A program made the translations under genes and the position numbers. Shown one piece after another: positions 1 through 6,300 of a DNA stretch of 20,450 nucleotides. Position 1 is the first letter of the stretch. The number at the start of each line of letters is the position of its first letter. Under the pieces are notes generated by a model that saw only the letters and a program-made list of their open reading frames with translations, ran no database searches and had not been told where the DNA came from. The DNA is taken from the IMG/VR virus record IMGVR_UViG_3300022743_000031, positions 1-20,450 of that record; one strand, written 5' to 3'. The DNA comes from a virus.

Positions 1-1
1 C

Positions 2-211
2 ACTATCTCGGAAGTGTTTAACGCCCTCGGCCAGACCGTTGTCGCGTTTGTCATCGACTACCTCGTTGCAAACGGCAAGGCGCTCAACAACGAAAATGTT
101 GTTGGCGAGCTGAACAGGTTCTGCGCACTCGCATCTATGCAGGCTGGATTCATTCTCAGCAAGCCTGAAATTCACCAGCAAAGCGCTGAGTACCGAAGTT
201 CTCAAGCTTGA
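2..211 (+). CDS. Unknown small protein, 3' part (5' end outside window)
   Basis: The frame is open to the left edge of the window (codons from base 2), so the true start lies upstream; the GTG at 14 is only the first start-like codon visible. The visible 69 residues have a hydrophobic stretch (VVAFVIDYLVA) followed by a mixed helical region and a polar end (SSQA). I recognise no motif. It is followed after 21 bases by the next gene, which has its own clear ribosome binding site, so both probably belong to one + strand early or middle operon. No function is assigned. Confidence 0.6.
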   Translation, partial: TISEVFNALGQTVVAFVIDYLVANGKALNNENVVGELNRFCALASMQAGFILSKPEIHQQSAEYRSSQA

Positions 212-232
212 GAACAACCAAAGGAGAATTAA

Positions 233-469
233 ATGCTGAATACCATCTTCCCGACCAAGACCGTTGACTCTGTTCTGTCTACATTCAACAAAGTGGTCAC
301 CGACCTGCAAGAAGTCGTAGCAAAGAATGAAGCTGAAGTCTCGAAGCAACACCAAGTCATTTTGGATGCTCAAGCACGCTCGCGCGCTGCTGAAGACCAA
401 ATCTCTCGTGCAAACGCTGTCGCAGACAAGATCAACGACATGCTATCGCCCTGGCCGCTGGGCAACTAA
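233..469 (+). CDS. Small coiled-coil-like phage protein of unknown function
   Basis: Seventy-eight residues starting at an ATG with a strong Shine-Dalgarno (aaaggagaattaaATG). Residues 12-67 are almost entirely helix-forming with hydrophobic residues at heptad-like spacing (VLSTFNKVVTDLQEVV, then A/I/L-rich), so a coiled coil or helical hairpin is likely; the last residues (SPWPLGN) break the helix. Small proteins of this shape are common in early phage operons, but I cannot name the family. It lies between a partial unknown gene and the SSB gene. The stop TAA is directly followed by a GTG that could restart translation (see the 470-586 ORF). Confidence 0.75.
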   Translation: MLNTIFPTKTVDSVLSTFNKVVTDLQEVVAKNEAEVSKQHQVILDAQARSRAAEDQISRANAVADKINDMLSPWPLGN

Positions 470-586
470 GTGCTTCAGGACGAGAGTAAAGAAACAGAAA
501 TAAAGCGATGCGCAGAGGTATCCTCTACGCTGCTTGACCCTCGCGTCAAAGACGCACTACTGGCGTACAACGTCCAACGAAACTGA
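470..586 (+). CDS. Possible 38-codon ORF with GTG start coupled to upstream stop
   Basis: The GTG at 470 follows the TAA of the upstream gene with no gap, and the frame stays open for 38 codons to the TGA at 584-586, ending 9 bases before the SSB start. The product would begin VLQDESKETEI and end LLAYNVQRN, a plausible mixed helical peptide. No convincing Shine-Dalgarno precedes the GTG, so translation would depend on coupling to the upstream stop. The alternative is a non-coding spacer leading to the SSB ribosome binding site. No function is visible. Confidence 0.4.
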   Translation: MLQDESKETEIKRCAEVSSTLLDPRVKDALLAYNVQRN

Positions 587-595
587 AAGGAATTT

Positions 596-1495
596 ATGAG
601 CTTCAAACCTGTAAATGCTTCGCGTACCTCTGGCGGCAACTTCGAGCCGAGCAATTTCCCCACCCCGCGTGCTGGTAGCCGCAAGGCACGAGTTTCGCTG
701 ATCGTGGATATGGGTGTCCAGAACCGCGAACCTTTTGAAGACCCGAACACCAAGGAAATGAAGGAACAGAAGCCCTGTCAACAGGTTGCTGTGTTCGCTG
801 ACCTTGTTGCAGACACCGTTGACTACGGTGGCTCGATTGGCAAGCAACACTACCGCCTGCTTCTGAACAAGAGCTTCCAAGGCAATATCCAAGGCGTCAA
901 CTTCGTCGCTACTCCGCCGAAGGATGCCAAGGGCAATCTGATCGCTGGCAAGCCGTGGGGTTTCCATCCTGCGAACCTTCTGACCAAGGTTGCCAAGGCT
1001 GTCGGTCGCCCGGATGTCATCGAGTCGATGGACGTTGAAGAGCTGATGGGCCTGCCCTTCATGGCTCAAGTTGAAGTCAAGGAAACCGAAGACAAGAACG
1101 GCAAGAAGGACAAGGACGGCAACGTGCTGGTCTACAAGAACGTCAATTTCAAGGGCGCTGCTGAAGTTCCTGAAGATGACGACGGCAATCCGCTGCCTGT
1201 GGCTGAGCTGAACAACCCGGCTCTGTGCATCACGTTTGACAACGCTCGCAAGGAAGACATCAAGTGGATTCGTGCAAGCCTCGTCAAGCAAATCAAGCTG
1301 GCGAACAACTACGCTGGCTCTGCGATGCAAAAGGCAATCGAAGCCTTTGAAGCTGAAAACGCTCAAGGCGGCGACGAAGGTGAAGACGAAGCGCCGGCTC
1401 CGAAGCCTGCTGCAAAGTCGGCGCCTGCGAAGAAGACGGCTGCAAAGCCGAAGCCGGTCCCTCAAGACGACGCTGATGACGATGTGCCGTTCTGA
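596..1495 (+). CDS. ssb: Phage single-stranded DNA-binding protein
   Basis: A 299-residue protein with ATG after a gaaaggaattt ribosome binding site. The decisive feature is the C-terminus: a long acidic, Ala/Pro/Lys-rich linker (residues about 253-290, AP..KPAAK..PAKK) ending in DDADDDVPF. This is the acidic tip typical of bacterial and phage SSBs, which recruits other replication and recombination proteins. The N-terminal ~240 residues would form the ssDNA-binding OB-type domain, with basic N-terminal segments; it is longer than the bacterial SSB core and contains a charged insertion (KNGKKDKDGN). Role: coating ssDNA during phage replication and recombination. It sits just upstream of the FEN-family exonuclease, consistent with a replication module. 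The SSB role is well supported by the tip and context; exact subfamily is uncertain. Confidence 0.8.
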   Translation: MSFKPVNASRTSGGNFEPSNFPTPRAGSRKARVSLIVDMGVQNREPFEDPNTKEMKEQKPCQQVAVFADLVADTVDYGGSIGKQHYRLLLNKSFQGNIQGVNFVATPPKDAKGNLIAGKPWGFHPANLLTKVAKAVGRPDVIESMDVEELMGLPFMAQVEVKETEDKNGKKDKDGNVLVYKNVNFKGAAEVPEDDDGNPLPVAELNNPALCITFDNARKEDIKWIRASLVKQIKLANNYAGSAMQKAIEAFEAENAQGGDEGEDEAPAPKPAAKSAPAKKTAAKPKPVPQDDADDDVPF

Positions 1496-1496
1496 T

Positions 1497-1727
1497 ATGG
1501 AGTTTCATCGTTATGCCCGAAAGGGCTTTGCTGAAGCCCGCAGCCTTTCAGACGGTGAGGGCCTTCAAGAGCTGCGAAACGCAGGTATCAGCGTCACGAC
1601 TGAAGACGCAATTGCATTCGATTCGCTTCCGGCTGGAATGGTTTTCAGGAACCCTGTGAACCACTCGGACCAGTGGTACGTCGCCCGAGCGTTCTTCGAC
1701 AAGAACTACGACACGACGCCAGCGTAA
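1497..1727 (+). CDS. Unknown 76-residue protein, last gene before a terminator
   Basis: The ATG at 1497 comes one base after the SSB stop (tgaTATGG), so translation is probably coupled to SSB. The frame is open further upstream inside ssb, but that part is a shadow of ssb; the product proper begins MEFHRYARKGFAEA. It is a small, mixed-charge protein with aromatic residues near the end (QWYVARAFFDKNYD). No known motif is recognised. The gene ends 7 bases before a near-perfect intrinsic terminator, making it the last gene of the SSB transcription unit. Confidence 0.65.
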   Translation: MEFHRYARKGFAEARSLSDGEGLQELRNAGISVTTEDAIAFDSLPAGMVFRNPVNHSDQWYVARAFFDKNYDTTPA

Positions 1728-1734
1728 AGCTGCT

Positions 1735-1769
1735 GCCCGCTACCTTCACGGGTAGCGGGCTTTTGTTTT
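1735..1769 (+). terminator. Strong intrinsic terminator after the SSB operon
   Basis: A perfect 10-bp stem (gcccgctacc, 1735-1744, with ggtagcgggc, 1751-1760) encloses a 6-base loop and is followed at once by ttttgtttt (1761-1769). This is a textbook rho-independent terminator on the + strand. The mini-HEG gene begins only 15 bases after the T tract, so it and the exonuclease need readthrough, antitermination or their own promoter. Confidence 0.9.
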
Positions 1770-1783
1770 GAAAGGAGAAGAGA

Positions 1784-1987
1784 TTGGTTGTTGAAGATTT
1801 CAAGAATGAAAAGGGCGAGTGGGTATATGGTAGACAGATACAGGGGAAGAGATCAATTACAGTTGGAGGTGGGTACTTCAACAGCATGAAGACTAGGTGC
1901 AAGAGAGTCGCCGAAGAGTACAAAGACCAGATTGATCCGCGTGTGTATCTGGCCTTGCTTGATTACACTGTTGAAATTGACGATTGA
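1784..1987 (+). CDS. 67-residue mini-HEG: in-frame internal deletion of the VEDFKN homing endonuclease family
   Basis: TTG start with a strong ribosome binding site (aaaggagaagagaTTG), the same unusual start codon used by the full-length relative at 13749. Residues 1-40 match residues 1-39 of that 192-residue protein (VEDFKN..G.W.Y...I.GK...TVGG.Y.N.M..RCK). Residues 41-67 match its last 27 (R-x-A-x-EYK-x-QIDPRVY-x-ALL-x-YTVEIDD). The central ~125 residues, with the HNH-like core and AP2-like DNA-binding domain, are missing, yet the frame is intact. A nuclease function is therefore unlikely; it may be a harmless scar or a small peptide with another role. Its stop is followed by aaggaaaatga, the Shine-Dalgarno of the exonuclease gene 12 bases downstream, so the element's 3' end doubles as the leader of the next gene. 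Confidence 0.75.
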   Translation: MVVEDFKNEKGEWVYGRQIQGKRSITVGGGYFNSMKTRCKRVAEEYKDQIDPRVYLALLDYTVEIDD

Positions 1988-1999
1988 AAAGGAAAATGA

Positions 2000-3034
2000 A
2001 TGGCAACCTTGTGTTTTGACTACGATTACGTTTTATATGCCGCTGGGTTCGTCGGGGAGACTCGTTCGATCCGAGTAGTCCACAGGGCATCAGGAGACGA
2101 ATACGAGTTTGCGAACAGGACGGCTTTTTTCGGTCACTGGAAAACTAAGTCTGGCGGTTGGCTGTCAGAGTATAATGCAGCCAAGAGCGAAGGCAAAAGG
2201 CGTGCAGTAGACGAGTTTGACATTACAGATGTACAGACTCCTGAACCATTGTCCAACTGCCTGCACACGGCTAAACGTATTATCGAGGGAATTGTAGAGA
2301 CTTTAGGAGCGGATTCGTACTATGGATACTCTGGCAGGGGTAAGACTTTTAGAGAAGATGTCTCGACTGTCATTCAGTACAAAGGGCAGAGAAAAGACTC
2401 TCTAAGACCCGTACACTTAGATGCTCTAAGGGAGTACCTTGTAAAGCACCACTCTTGTACAGTCGTAGAGACTATTGAAGCCGACGATGCGTGCTCAATT
2501 GACAGTTACACGGCATATCAGAAATGGAAAAAATCTCGAAAGGATTCTGACAAGCTTGTTCTCGTTGCAGTAGATAAAGACGCTCTGGGTACAGCCTGTC
2601 ACTTGTATAATCCGAACGAGCCAGAAAAAGGCATAGACTCTTACGAAGGCTTTGGCAGGCTGTACCTAAACGAAAAAGGTGCAGTCAAAGGCCGTGGCAG
2701 AATGTGGCTCTATCAACAGGTTCTGAACGGGGATGATGCTGACAACTACTTTGCCAACTCTGCTAGTGACATGAGTTGGGGCGAGAAGTCAGCGTATGCT
2801 CTCTTGAAGGACTGCAAGAACGACAAGGAAGCCTTTGAGGCGCTTGTAAAGGGCTACAAGACCCTCTACCCTCAACCTAAGACAATTACGGGCTGGAGAG
2901 GCGATACGCTCGACATTACGTGGCTAACGATGCTGCAAGAGAACTTCACGCTGGCGCACATGCTGCGCCACAAGGAAGACAAGGTAGACGTTGTTGCTAC
3001 GATGAAAAAGCTCGGCGTGGAGTTTGAAGACTGA
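2000..3034 (+). CDS. 5'-3' exonuclease, FEN/T7 gp6-like (PIN-like nuclease fold)
   Basis: A 344-residue protein, ATG after aaaaggaaaatga. The order of acidic motifs is that of the FEN-type 5' nuclease family (T7 gp6, T4 RNase H, T5 D15): an N-terminal Asp pair (FDYDY, residues 6-10), a basic YKGQRK segment (127-132), EADD (160-163), VDKD (191-194) and GDDADNY (244-250), which together bind two metal ions. Length agrees with phage exonucleases (~300 residues). Probable role: removing RNA primers and degrading DNA from 5' ends during replication and recombination. It overlaps the HNH gene by one base (TGATG), so the two are translationally coupled. It was recognised by motif order, not by a search; overall family confidence is high. 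Confidence 0.82.
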   Translation: MATLCFDYDYVLYAAGFVGETRSIRVVHRASGDEYEFANRTAFFGHWKTKSGGWLSEYNAAKSEGKRRAVDEFDITDVQTPEPLSNCLHTAKRIIEGIVETLGADSYYGYSGRGKTFREDVSTVIQYKGQRKDSLRPVHLDALREYLVKHHSCTVVETIEADDACSIDSYTAYQKWKKSRKDSDKLVLVAVDKDALGTACHLYNPNEPEKGIDSYEGFGRLYLNEKGAVKGRGRMWLYQQVLNGDDADNYFANSASDMSWGEKSAYALLKDCKNDKEAFEALVKGYKTLYPQPKTITGWRGDTLDITWLTMLQENFTLAHMLRHKEDKVDVVATMKKLGVEFED

Positions 3035-3585
3035 TGAGCAAGACCTTTCAACAACCTTGGGAGGTCTTCCCAGACATCTGGAAGACTAAGGCCGCGTTCT
3101 TTTCGTACCTGCGCGGCGGTCTGCGGATGATTTGGTCAAGATACCCTGCAAAGCTGGAATGGAAGAAAAAGCAGTTGACACCTGAGCGACCTCCGGGTTA
3201 CACTGGGCGTGGCAAGAGCTTTGGGAAGTGCCACTACTGTGGGTGCATGTTCACCGGGTCTGCTCTCGAAGTTGACCACGTAGAGCAGGTGGGTTCGTGC
3301 AACTCGTGGGAAACTGCTGGGCACTTCATGGAAAATCTGCTAGACTGTAATGACAACTGGGTGCTGGCTTGTAAGCCGTGTCACAAAGTAAAATCTCACG
3401 CAGAAAAGACTGGCGCCTCATTTGAAGAGGCCGCAATCCAGAAGCGAGTGATTGCCATGACGAAGAACAGCAAAGATTTTGTTGTTGACTTCTGCAAGAA
3501 AAATGGTTATAATGCCGACCAACTCACCAACTCCGAAAAGCGCAAAGCCGCGTTGACGGAAATTTTCACAAAGGAGCTTCAATGA
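3034..3585 (+). CDS. HNH endonuclease with zinc-binding cysteines
   Basis: 183 residues. Core: CHYC (66-69), EVDHV with the metal-binding D81-H82, an asparagine-containing CNDNWVLAC segment (105-113), and CKPCHK (113-118) followed by KSHAEKTG. Four cysteines in two pairs would hold a structural zinc and the DH/N/H residues would form the beta-beta-alpha-metal active site. Unlike the AP2-type HEGs elsewhere in this window, it has no AP2 or NUMOD module, and it is tightly packed between the exonuclease (TGATG overlap) and the next gene (ATGA overlap). It could be a housekeeping phage nuclease (junction resolving or DNA processing) or a free-standing HEG; the tight coupling favours the former. 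A consensus promoter is embedded in its 3' part (3485-3513). Confidence 0.8.
   Translation: MSKTFQQPWEVFPDIWKTKAAFFSYLRGGLRMIWSRYPAKLEWKKKQLTPERPPGYTGRGKSFGKCHYCGCMFTGSALEVDHVEQVGSCNSWETAGHFMENLLDCNDNWVLACKPCHKVKSHAEKTGASFEEAAIQKRVIAMTKNSKDFVVDFCKKNGYNADQLTNSEKRKAALTEIFTKELQ
3485..3513 (+). promoter_or_regulatory. Sigma-70-type promoter candidate inside the HNH gene
   Basis: TTGACT (3485-3490), a 17-base spacer, then TATAAT (3508-3513), 11 of 12 consensus positions. A start point near 3520 would lie about 60 bases upstream of the small gene at 3582 and would drive it, the phosphoesterase and the genes beyond. It lies within coding sequence, so chance is possible, but spacing and hexamers are close to ideal for host RNA polymerase. 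Confidence 0.5.
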
Positions 3586-3803
3586 CTTTCCAAGTAGGCG
3601 ACATCGTTCGTGTCACGTCTCGCGGCACCACTCTTGACCCGAACGGTATGGGGGAAGGCAAGGTGTGGAACAACGTCTGGGTTCCCGACATGGACGAGGC
3701 AATTGGCAAGACCTTTGTGATTGACTCAATCGAGCCTGAAGGCATCTGTTTCGATCCTGATGGGTATATGTTCCCCGCGAGCGTTCTTGAACTCGCAAAC
3801 TGA
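3582..3803 (+). CDS. Small beta-rich protein of unknown function
   Basis: 73 residues, ATGA overlap with the HNH gene, with the ribosome binding site aaaggagcttcaATG. The sequence (FQVGDIVRVTSRGT, then GKTFVIDSIEPEGICFDPDGYMFPASVLEL) has the alternation of a small beta-barrel (SH3/KOW-like: start with GDxVRV, end with a strand after a Gly/Asp turn). This is a fold guess only; no family is recognised. It is the first gene downstream of the candidate promoter at 3485-3513. Confidence 0.75.
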   Translation: MTFQVGDIVRVTSRGTTLDPNGMGEGKVWNNVWVPDMDEAIGKTFVIDSIEPEGICFDPDGYMFPASVLELAN

Positions 3804-3813
3804 AGGGAGTTTT

Positions 3814-4653
3814 ATGAGTAACGATTGGCAGCAAAAAGCTGCTACACTAGCTCAAACAAATATACTGTCGTGGCGTCAAATTGCCGGTGCGCTGCAGGTG
3901 CCGAAGAGTACCGTTTCAGACTACCTGCGAAAAAACTCCGGCCTCACTGAAGAGTCTGTAGAAGTCAAGGAGCCACCGACGCACGACAACTCTCGCATCC
4001 TGTTCATCAGTGACATGCACATCCCATACCAACACGAAGGTGTACTCCCCTTCCTTGAGGGACTGAAGAAACGCTATGAACCCACACGAGTTATTTGCCT
4101 GGGCGATGAGCTTGACAAGCACGCAATGTCGTTCCACGACAGTGACCCTGACCTCGATAGTGCAGGCCCTGAGCTTGAAAAAGCTTTGCCTGTTATCGCT
4201 CAAGTTGAAAGTCTTTTCCCTGTAATGGACCTGATCGACAGCAACCACGGCTCGATGGTGTACCGAAAAGCAAAGCATCACGGTATTCCGCGCCGATACC
4301 TTCGGCCGTACAACGAAGTGCTTGGAGTCGGCGAAGGATGGAAATGGCACATCGACATGACTCTGACCCTGCCTGACGGACAGAAGGTCTACGTGCATCA
4401 CGGCAAGTCGACTGACGCTATCAAGGTCAGTCAAGCAATGGGAATGTCGCACGTATGTGGACACTATCACGAAAGCTTTGGCGTCAAATACTGGGCAAAC
4501 CCACTTGGCCTGTACTGGGCCATGAATGTGGGTTGTCTTATTGATGACAAGTCACTCGCCTTTGCGTACAATAACGCAAATCTGAAGCGTCCGATTATTG
4601 GAACTGGTCTCATCATTGATGGCATTCCAATTCTGGAAGCCATGCCACTTTAA
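3814..4653 (+). CDS. Calcineurin-like metallophosphoesterase with N-terminal helix-turn-helix
   Basis: I chose the ATG at 3814, preceded by tgaagggagttttATG; the frame extends upstream but overlaps the previous gene. The 279-residue product has a helix-turn-helix-like segment at residues 16-40 (SWRQIAGALQVPKSTVSDYL) and then the motifs of the calcineurin-like phosphoesterase fold: D-x-H (D67, H69 in ISDMHIP), GDELD (97-101), SNHGS (143-147, normally GNH), HHG (195-197) and GHYH (216-219). These bind two metal ions and cleave phosphoester bonds. The target could be DNA or nucleotides; the HTH suggests DNA binding. Replacement of the usual GNH glycine by Ser is a small deviation. Related phage proteins are often annotated only as metallophosphatase; the biological substrate is unknown. 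Confidence 0.85.
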   Translation: MSNDWQQKAATLAQTNILSWRQIAGALQVPKSTVSDYLRKNSGLTEESVEVKEPPTHDNSRILFISDMHIPYQHEGVLPFLEGLKKRYEPTRVICLGDELDKHAMSFHDSDPDLDSAGPELEKALPVIAQVESLFPVMDLIDSNHGSMVYRKAKHHGIPRRYLRPYNEVLGVGEGWKWHIDMTLTLPDGQKVYVHHGKSTDAIKVSQAMGMSHVCGHYHESFGVKYWANPLGLYWAMNVGCLIDDKSLAFAYNNANLKRPIIGTGLIIDGIPILEAMPL

Positions 4654-4664
4654 GGAGAAACATA

Positions 4665-4943
4665 ATGCTACAACAAATTCAAATCCCCATCCGTGGTCTT
4701 CCGATTCACCTTGTTCTCTTGAGCAATGGTATGGTAGTCTTTGTCAGGGTTGCAGCATTCACTGCTATCCTCGAAGCTACAAAGCTTGACGGCTCGCCTT
4801 ATGGGTACTTCTTTGAAGAAGACTTCACCTTGTACGCCGACAAAGAGAGCAACGAATTCTCGTACAATACGATGTACGCCTACAAAACAATCCCCGTAAT
4901 GCTCAAGTGGCTGAAGTCCCAAGAGCTGCAAAACCCTTTCTGA
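4665..4943 (+). CDS. Unknown 92-residue phage protein
   Basis: ATG after taaggagaaacata, 11 bases after the phosphoesterase stop. N-terminal beta-like segment (LQQIQIPIRGLPIHLVLLSNGMVVFVRV) followed by an acidic, aromatic region (FFEEDFTLYADKESNEFSY) and a C-terminal helix. No recognised motif. It belongs to the run of small genes that follow each other with spacers of 10 or so bases, each with a ribosome binding site. Confidence 0.75.
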   Translation: MLQQIQIPIRGLPIHLVLLSNGMVVFVRVAAFTAILEATKLDGSPYGYFFEEDFTLYADKESNEFSYNTMYAYKTIPVMLKWLKSQELQNPF

Positions 4944-4954
4944 AAGGAATAGAC

Positions 4955-5104
4955 ATGGAACAAAAATGTATTGTGTGCGGTGCAGACGCCACTACCTATT
5001 TCGCAGGTAATCCGGCAATTCAACTTTGCAGCAACCCGGTCTGCGAACAAGTCATCTTGGACGACATCAACGCTGAGATTGCAGCAGAAGAGGAGGATGC
5101 ATGA
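4955..5104 (+). CDS. Small zinc-ribbon-like protein
   Basis: The start is the ATG at 4955 after ctgaaaggaatagac; upstream in-frame codons overlap the previous gene and lack a binding site. The 49-residue product has C-x2-C (C5, C8: KCIVCG) and a second pair (C25, C30: LCSNPVC), spaced as in a small treble-clef or zinc ribbon, then an acidic tail (INAEIAAEEEDA). Such mini zinc proteins are common in phages; the partner is unknown. It overlaps the next gene (ATGA), so the two are coupled. Confidence 0.72.
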   Translation: MEQKCIVCGADATTYFAGNPAIQLCSNPVCEQVILDDINAEIAAEEEDA

Positions 5105-5631
5105 GCCGAGTGTTTTCGTTCCGCGATCTACGCCTTATCCCTGCTTTGTCAAAGTTCAATGAAATCGATCTTCTGCAAATATCAAACGACGCTCTAGTCA
5201 ACTCCTACCTTGCGCAGCTTGGTTTCAATGTATCACGCGCTATCCTATATGTTCCCGCGAAGCACCGTGACCTGCAAGGAAATGTGGGCATCGGATTCCG
5301 TGCAGTAGGAGAAATCAGCCGTGACCGTGGATTCCTGACAAGCCGACTTTGCACGGCGACCGAGCGCCTGATTGCTGCATCGTACTACGATATGTCGCTG
5401 ACCAAAGAGCTGGCAAAGCTTCTTGGAAATTCAGTTGACCTGAGAAGTGACGTTGGCGACGAAGAAGATTCAAACTTCCCAGCAGAGCTTATTGAGCCAG
5501 ATTACAAGGAAGTGACGATTGAAATTCTCACGCTTGAGAAGATTCGTGACCGTATCAGAGGAACCCCGTACAACGATGCAGGCTCGCTGAAGACGCCTGA
5601 AGAGTACGCTGAAACAGGGAGTGTAAAGTGA
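5101..5631 (+). CDS. Unknown 176-residue phage protein
   Basis: The start overlaps the preceding stop (gcATGAgcc) with gaggagg upstream as a ribosome binding site. The protein looks soluble and mostly alpha-helical in the first ~110 residues (LLQISNDALVNSYLAQL, TATERLIAASYYDM), with an acidic linker (DVGDEEDSN) and a helical C-terminus (ITLEKIRDRIRG region). I recognise no family or catalytic motif. The gene is coupled by ATGA overlaps to both neighbours, the zinc-ribbon gene and the cupin-like gene, suggesting a co-regulated set. Confidence 0.72.
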   Translation: MSRVFSFRDLRLIPALSKFNEIDLLQISNDALVNSYLAQLGFNVSRAILYVPAKHRDLQGNVGIGFRAVGEISRDRGFLTSRLCTATERLIAASYYDMSLTKELAKLLGNSVDLRSDVGDEEDSNFPAELIEPDYKEVTIEILTLEKIRDRIRGTPYNDAGSLKTPEEYAETGSVK

Positions 5632-6038
5632 AGCTGTTCGCAGTTCGTAAAGACGGCGGGCCTGATTCAAACGTAACTGGGTATTGGCTTGTTGAGTGCA
5701 AGCCTTTATTCTCAATAGCCCTGTTGAAGTTTGAGAAAGGCTCTAGAGAGGCGTTTCACTCTCACGCATTCAACGCAGTATCTTGGATACTGAGTGGCGA
5801 GTTGAAAGAAGAGCGCATCATCGACGGGCAGAAGGTGCTGAAGACCTTCAAACCAAGTCTAAAGCCGATCATCACGACTAAGCATAATCTACACCGTGTA
5901 CACGGTATCACAGCAACGACGTGGGCACTCTCATTTCGAGGCCCTTGGGACAAGACGTGGATTGAAATGTTTGACGACGGATCAACAGTCACACTTACAA
6001 ATGGCCGCCGCATTATTGAAAGGGCTAAGTCACAATGA
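5628..6038 (+). CDS. Cupin-like phage protein
   Basis: 136 residues overlapping the previous gene (GTGAAG). The centre holds a cupin motif 1-like stretch: G-S-R-E-A-F-H-S-H-A-F (residues 38-48), then WILSGELKEE (53-62), typical of the beta-barrel cupin core with paired histidines for metal binding. A later H-N-L-H-R-V-H segment could supply the second histidine of motif 2. The middle aromatic FRGPWDKTW is typical of a cupin-like family I have seen among phage hypothetical proteins. The substrate is unknown. Position just upstream of the pyrophosphohydrolase-like remnant and nrdA suggests a nucleotide-related setting, but that is inference. Confidence 0.7.
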   Translation: MKLFAVRKDGGPDSNVTGYWLVECKPLFSIALLKFEKGSREAFHSHAFNAVSWILSGELKEERIIDGQKVLKTFKPSLKPIITTKHNLHRVHGITATTWALSFRGPWDKTWIEMFDDGSTVTLTNGRRIIERAKSQ

Positions 6039-6214
6039 CTCTTAATCAAGAACAAATGACTCCGTGGGAACCTGAGCGTGACCGTCTGACGTTGAAGATT
6101 CTCGGCAAACAACTTGAAGAGCTGAATGAACTCGGCTCTGCAACTGCCCGGTGCATCATTCAAGGCATCGAGGGGCGCGAGCCGGTCACAAAGAAGCCGA
6201 GTGCAAGAGAGTAG
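6035..6214 (+). pseudogene. Truncated MazG-like nucleotide pyrophosphohydrolase-like gene
   Basis: ATG overlaps the cupin-like stop (caATGAct). The 59-residue frame begins MTLNQEQMTPWEPERDR and continues LTLKILGKQLEELNELG.A.ARCIIQGIEGREPVT. This matches my memory of the N-terminal half of a phage MazG-like family, usually about 100 residues, in which EPVTGKPN is followed by a W..EEIADVL segment. Here the similarity stops at EPVT (about base 6189). The next bases are the 3' remnant of a VEDFKN-family HEG in another frame, adding only KKPSARE before a stop. The second metal-binding helix (E-x-x-D) is absent, so the enzyme is probably inactive. Family assignment is from recognition, not search. 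Confidence 0.6.
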
Positions 6215-6291
6215 CCGAAGAGTACAAATCCAAAATTGACTCTCGTGTATACAAAGCACTGCGGAGTTACACTGTAGACATTACTGATTAA
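6190..6291 (+). pseudogene. 3' remnant of a VEDFKN-family homing endonuclease gene
   Basis: In the frame aaa-gaa-gcc-gag (6190 onward) the sequence reads KEAECKRVAEEYK, then IDSRVYKAL and YTVDITD, stop. It aligns without gaps to the end of the intact HEG at 13749 (KEAGCNRLAVEYK, then IDPRVYQALL and YTVEIDD) and to the mini-HEG (tgcaagagagt occurs in both). Nothing upstream in this frame matches the family, so about 160 N-terminal codons were lost, and the break coincides with the truncation of the MazG-like gene. The stop TAA overlaps taaaggag, the ribosome binding site of nrdA ten bases on. Confidence 0.75.
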
Positions 6292-6300
6292 AGGAGTAAA

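Noticed and set aside
557-1465. Long minus-strand open frame opposite the SSB gene (302 codons)
   Set aside because: It is the antisense shadow of ssb; the product is Arg/Leu/Val-rich low-complexity and there is no ribosome binding site. The + strand frame has a clear SSB tip.
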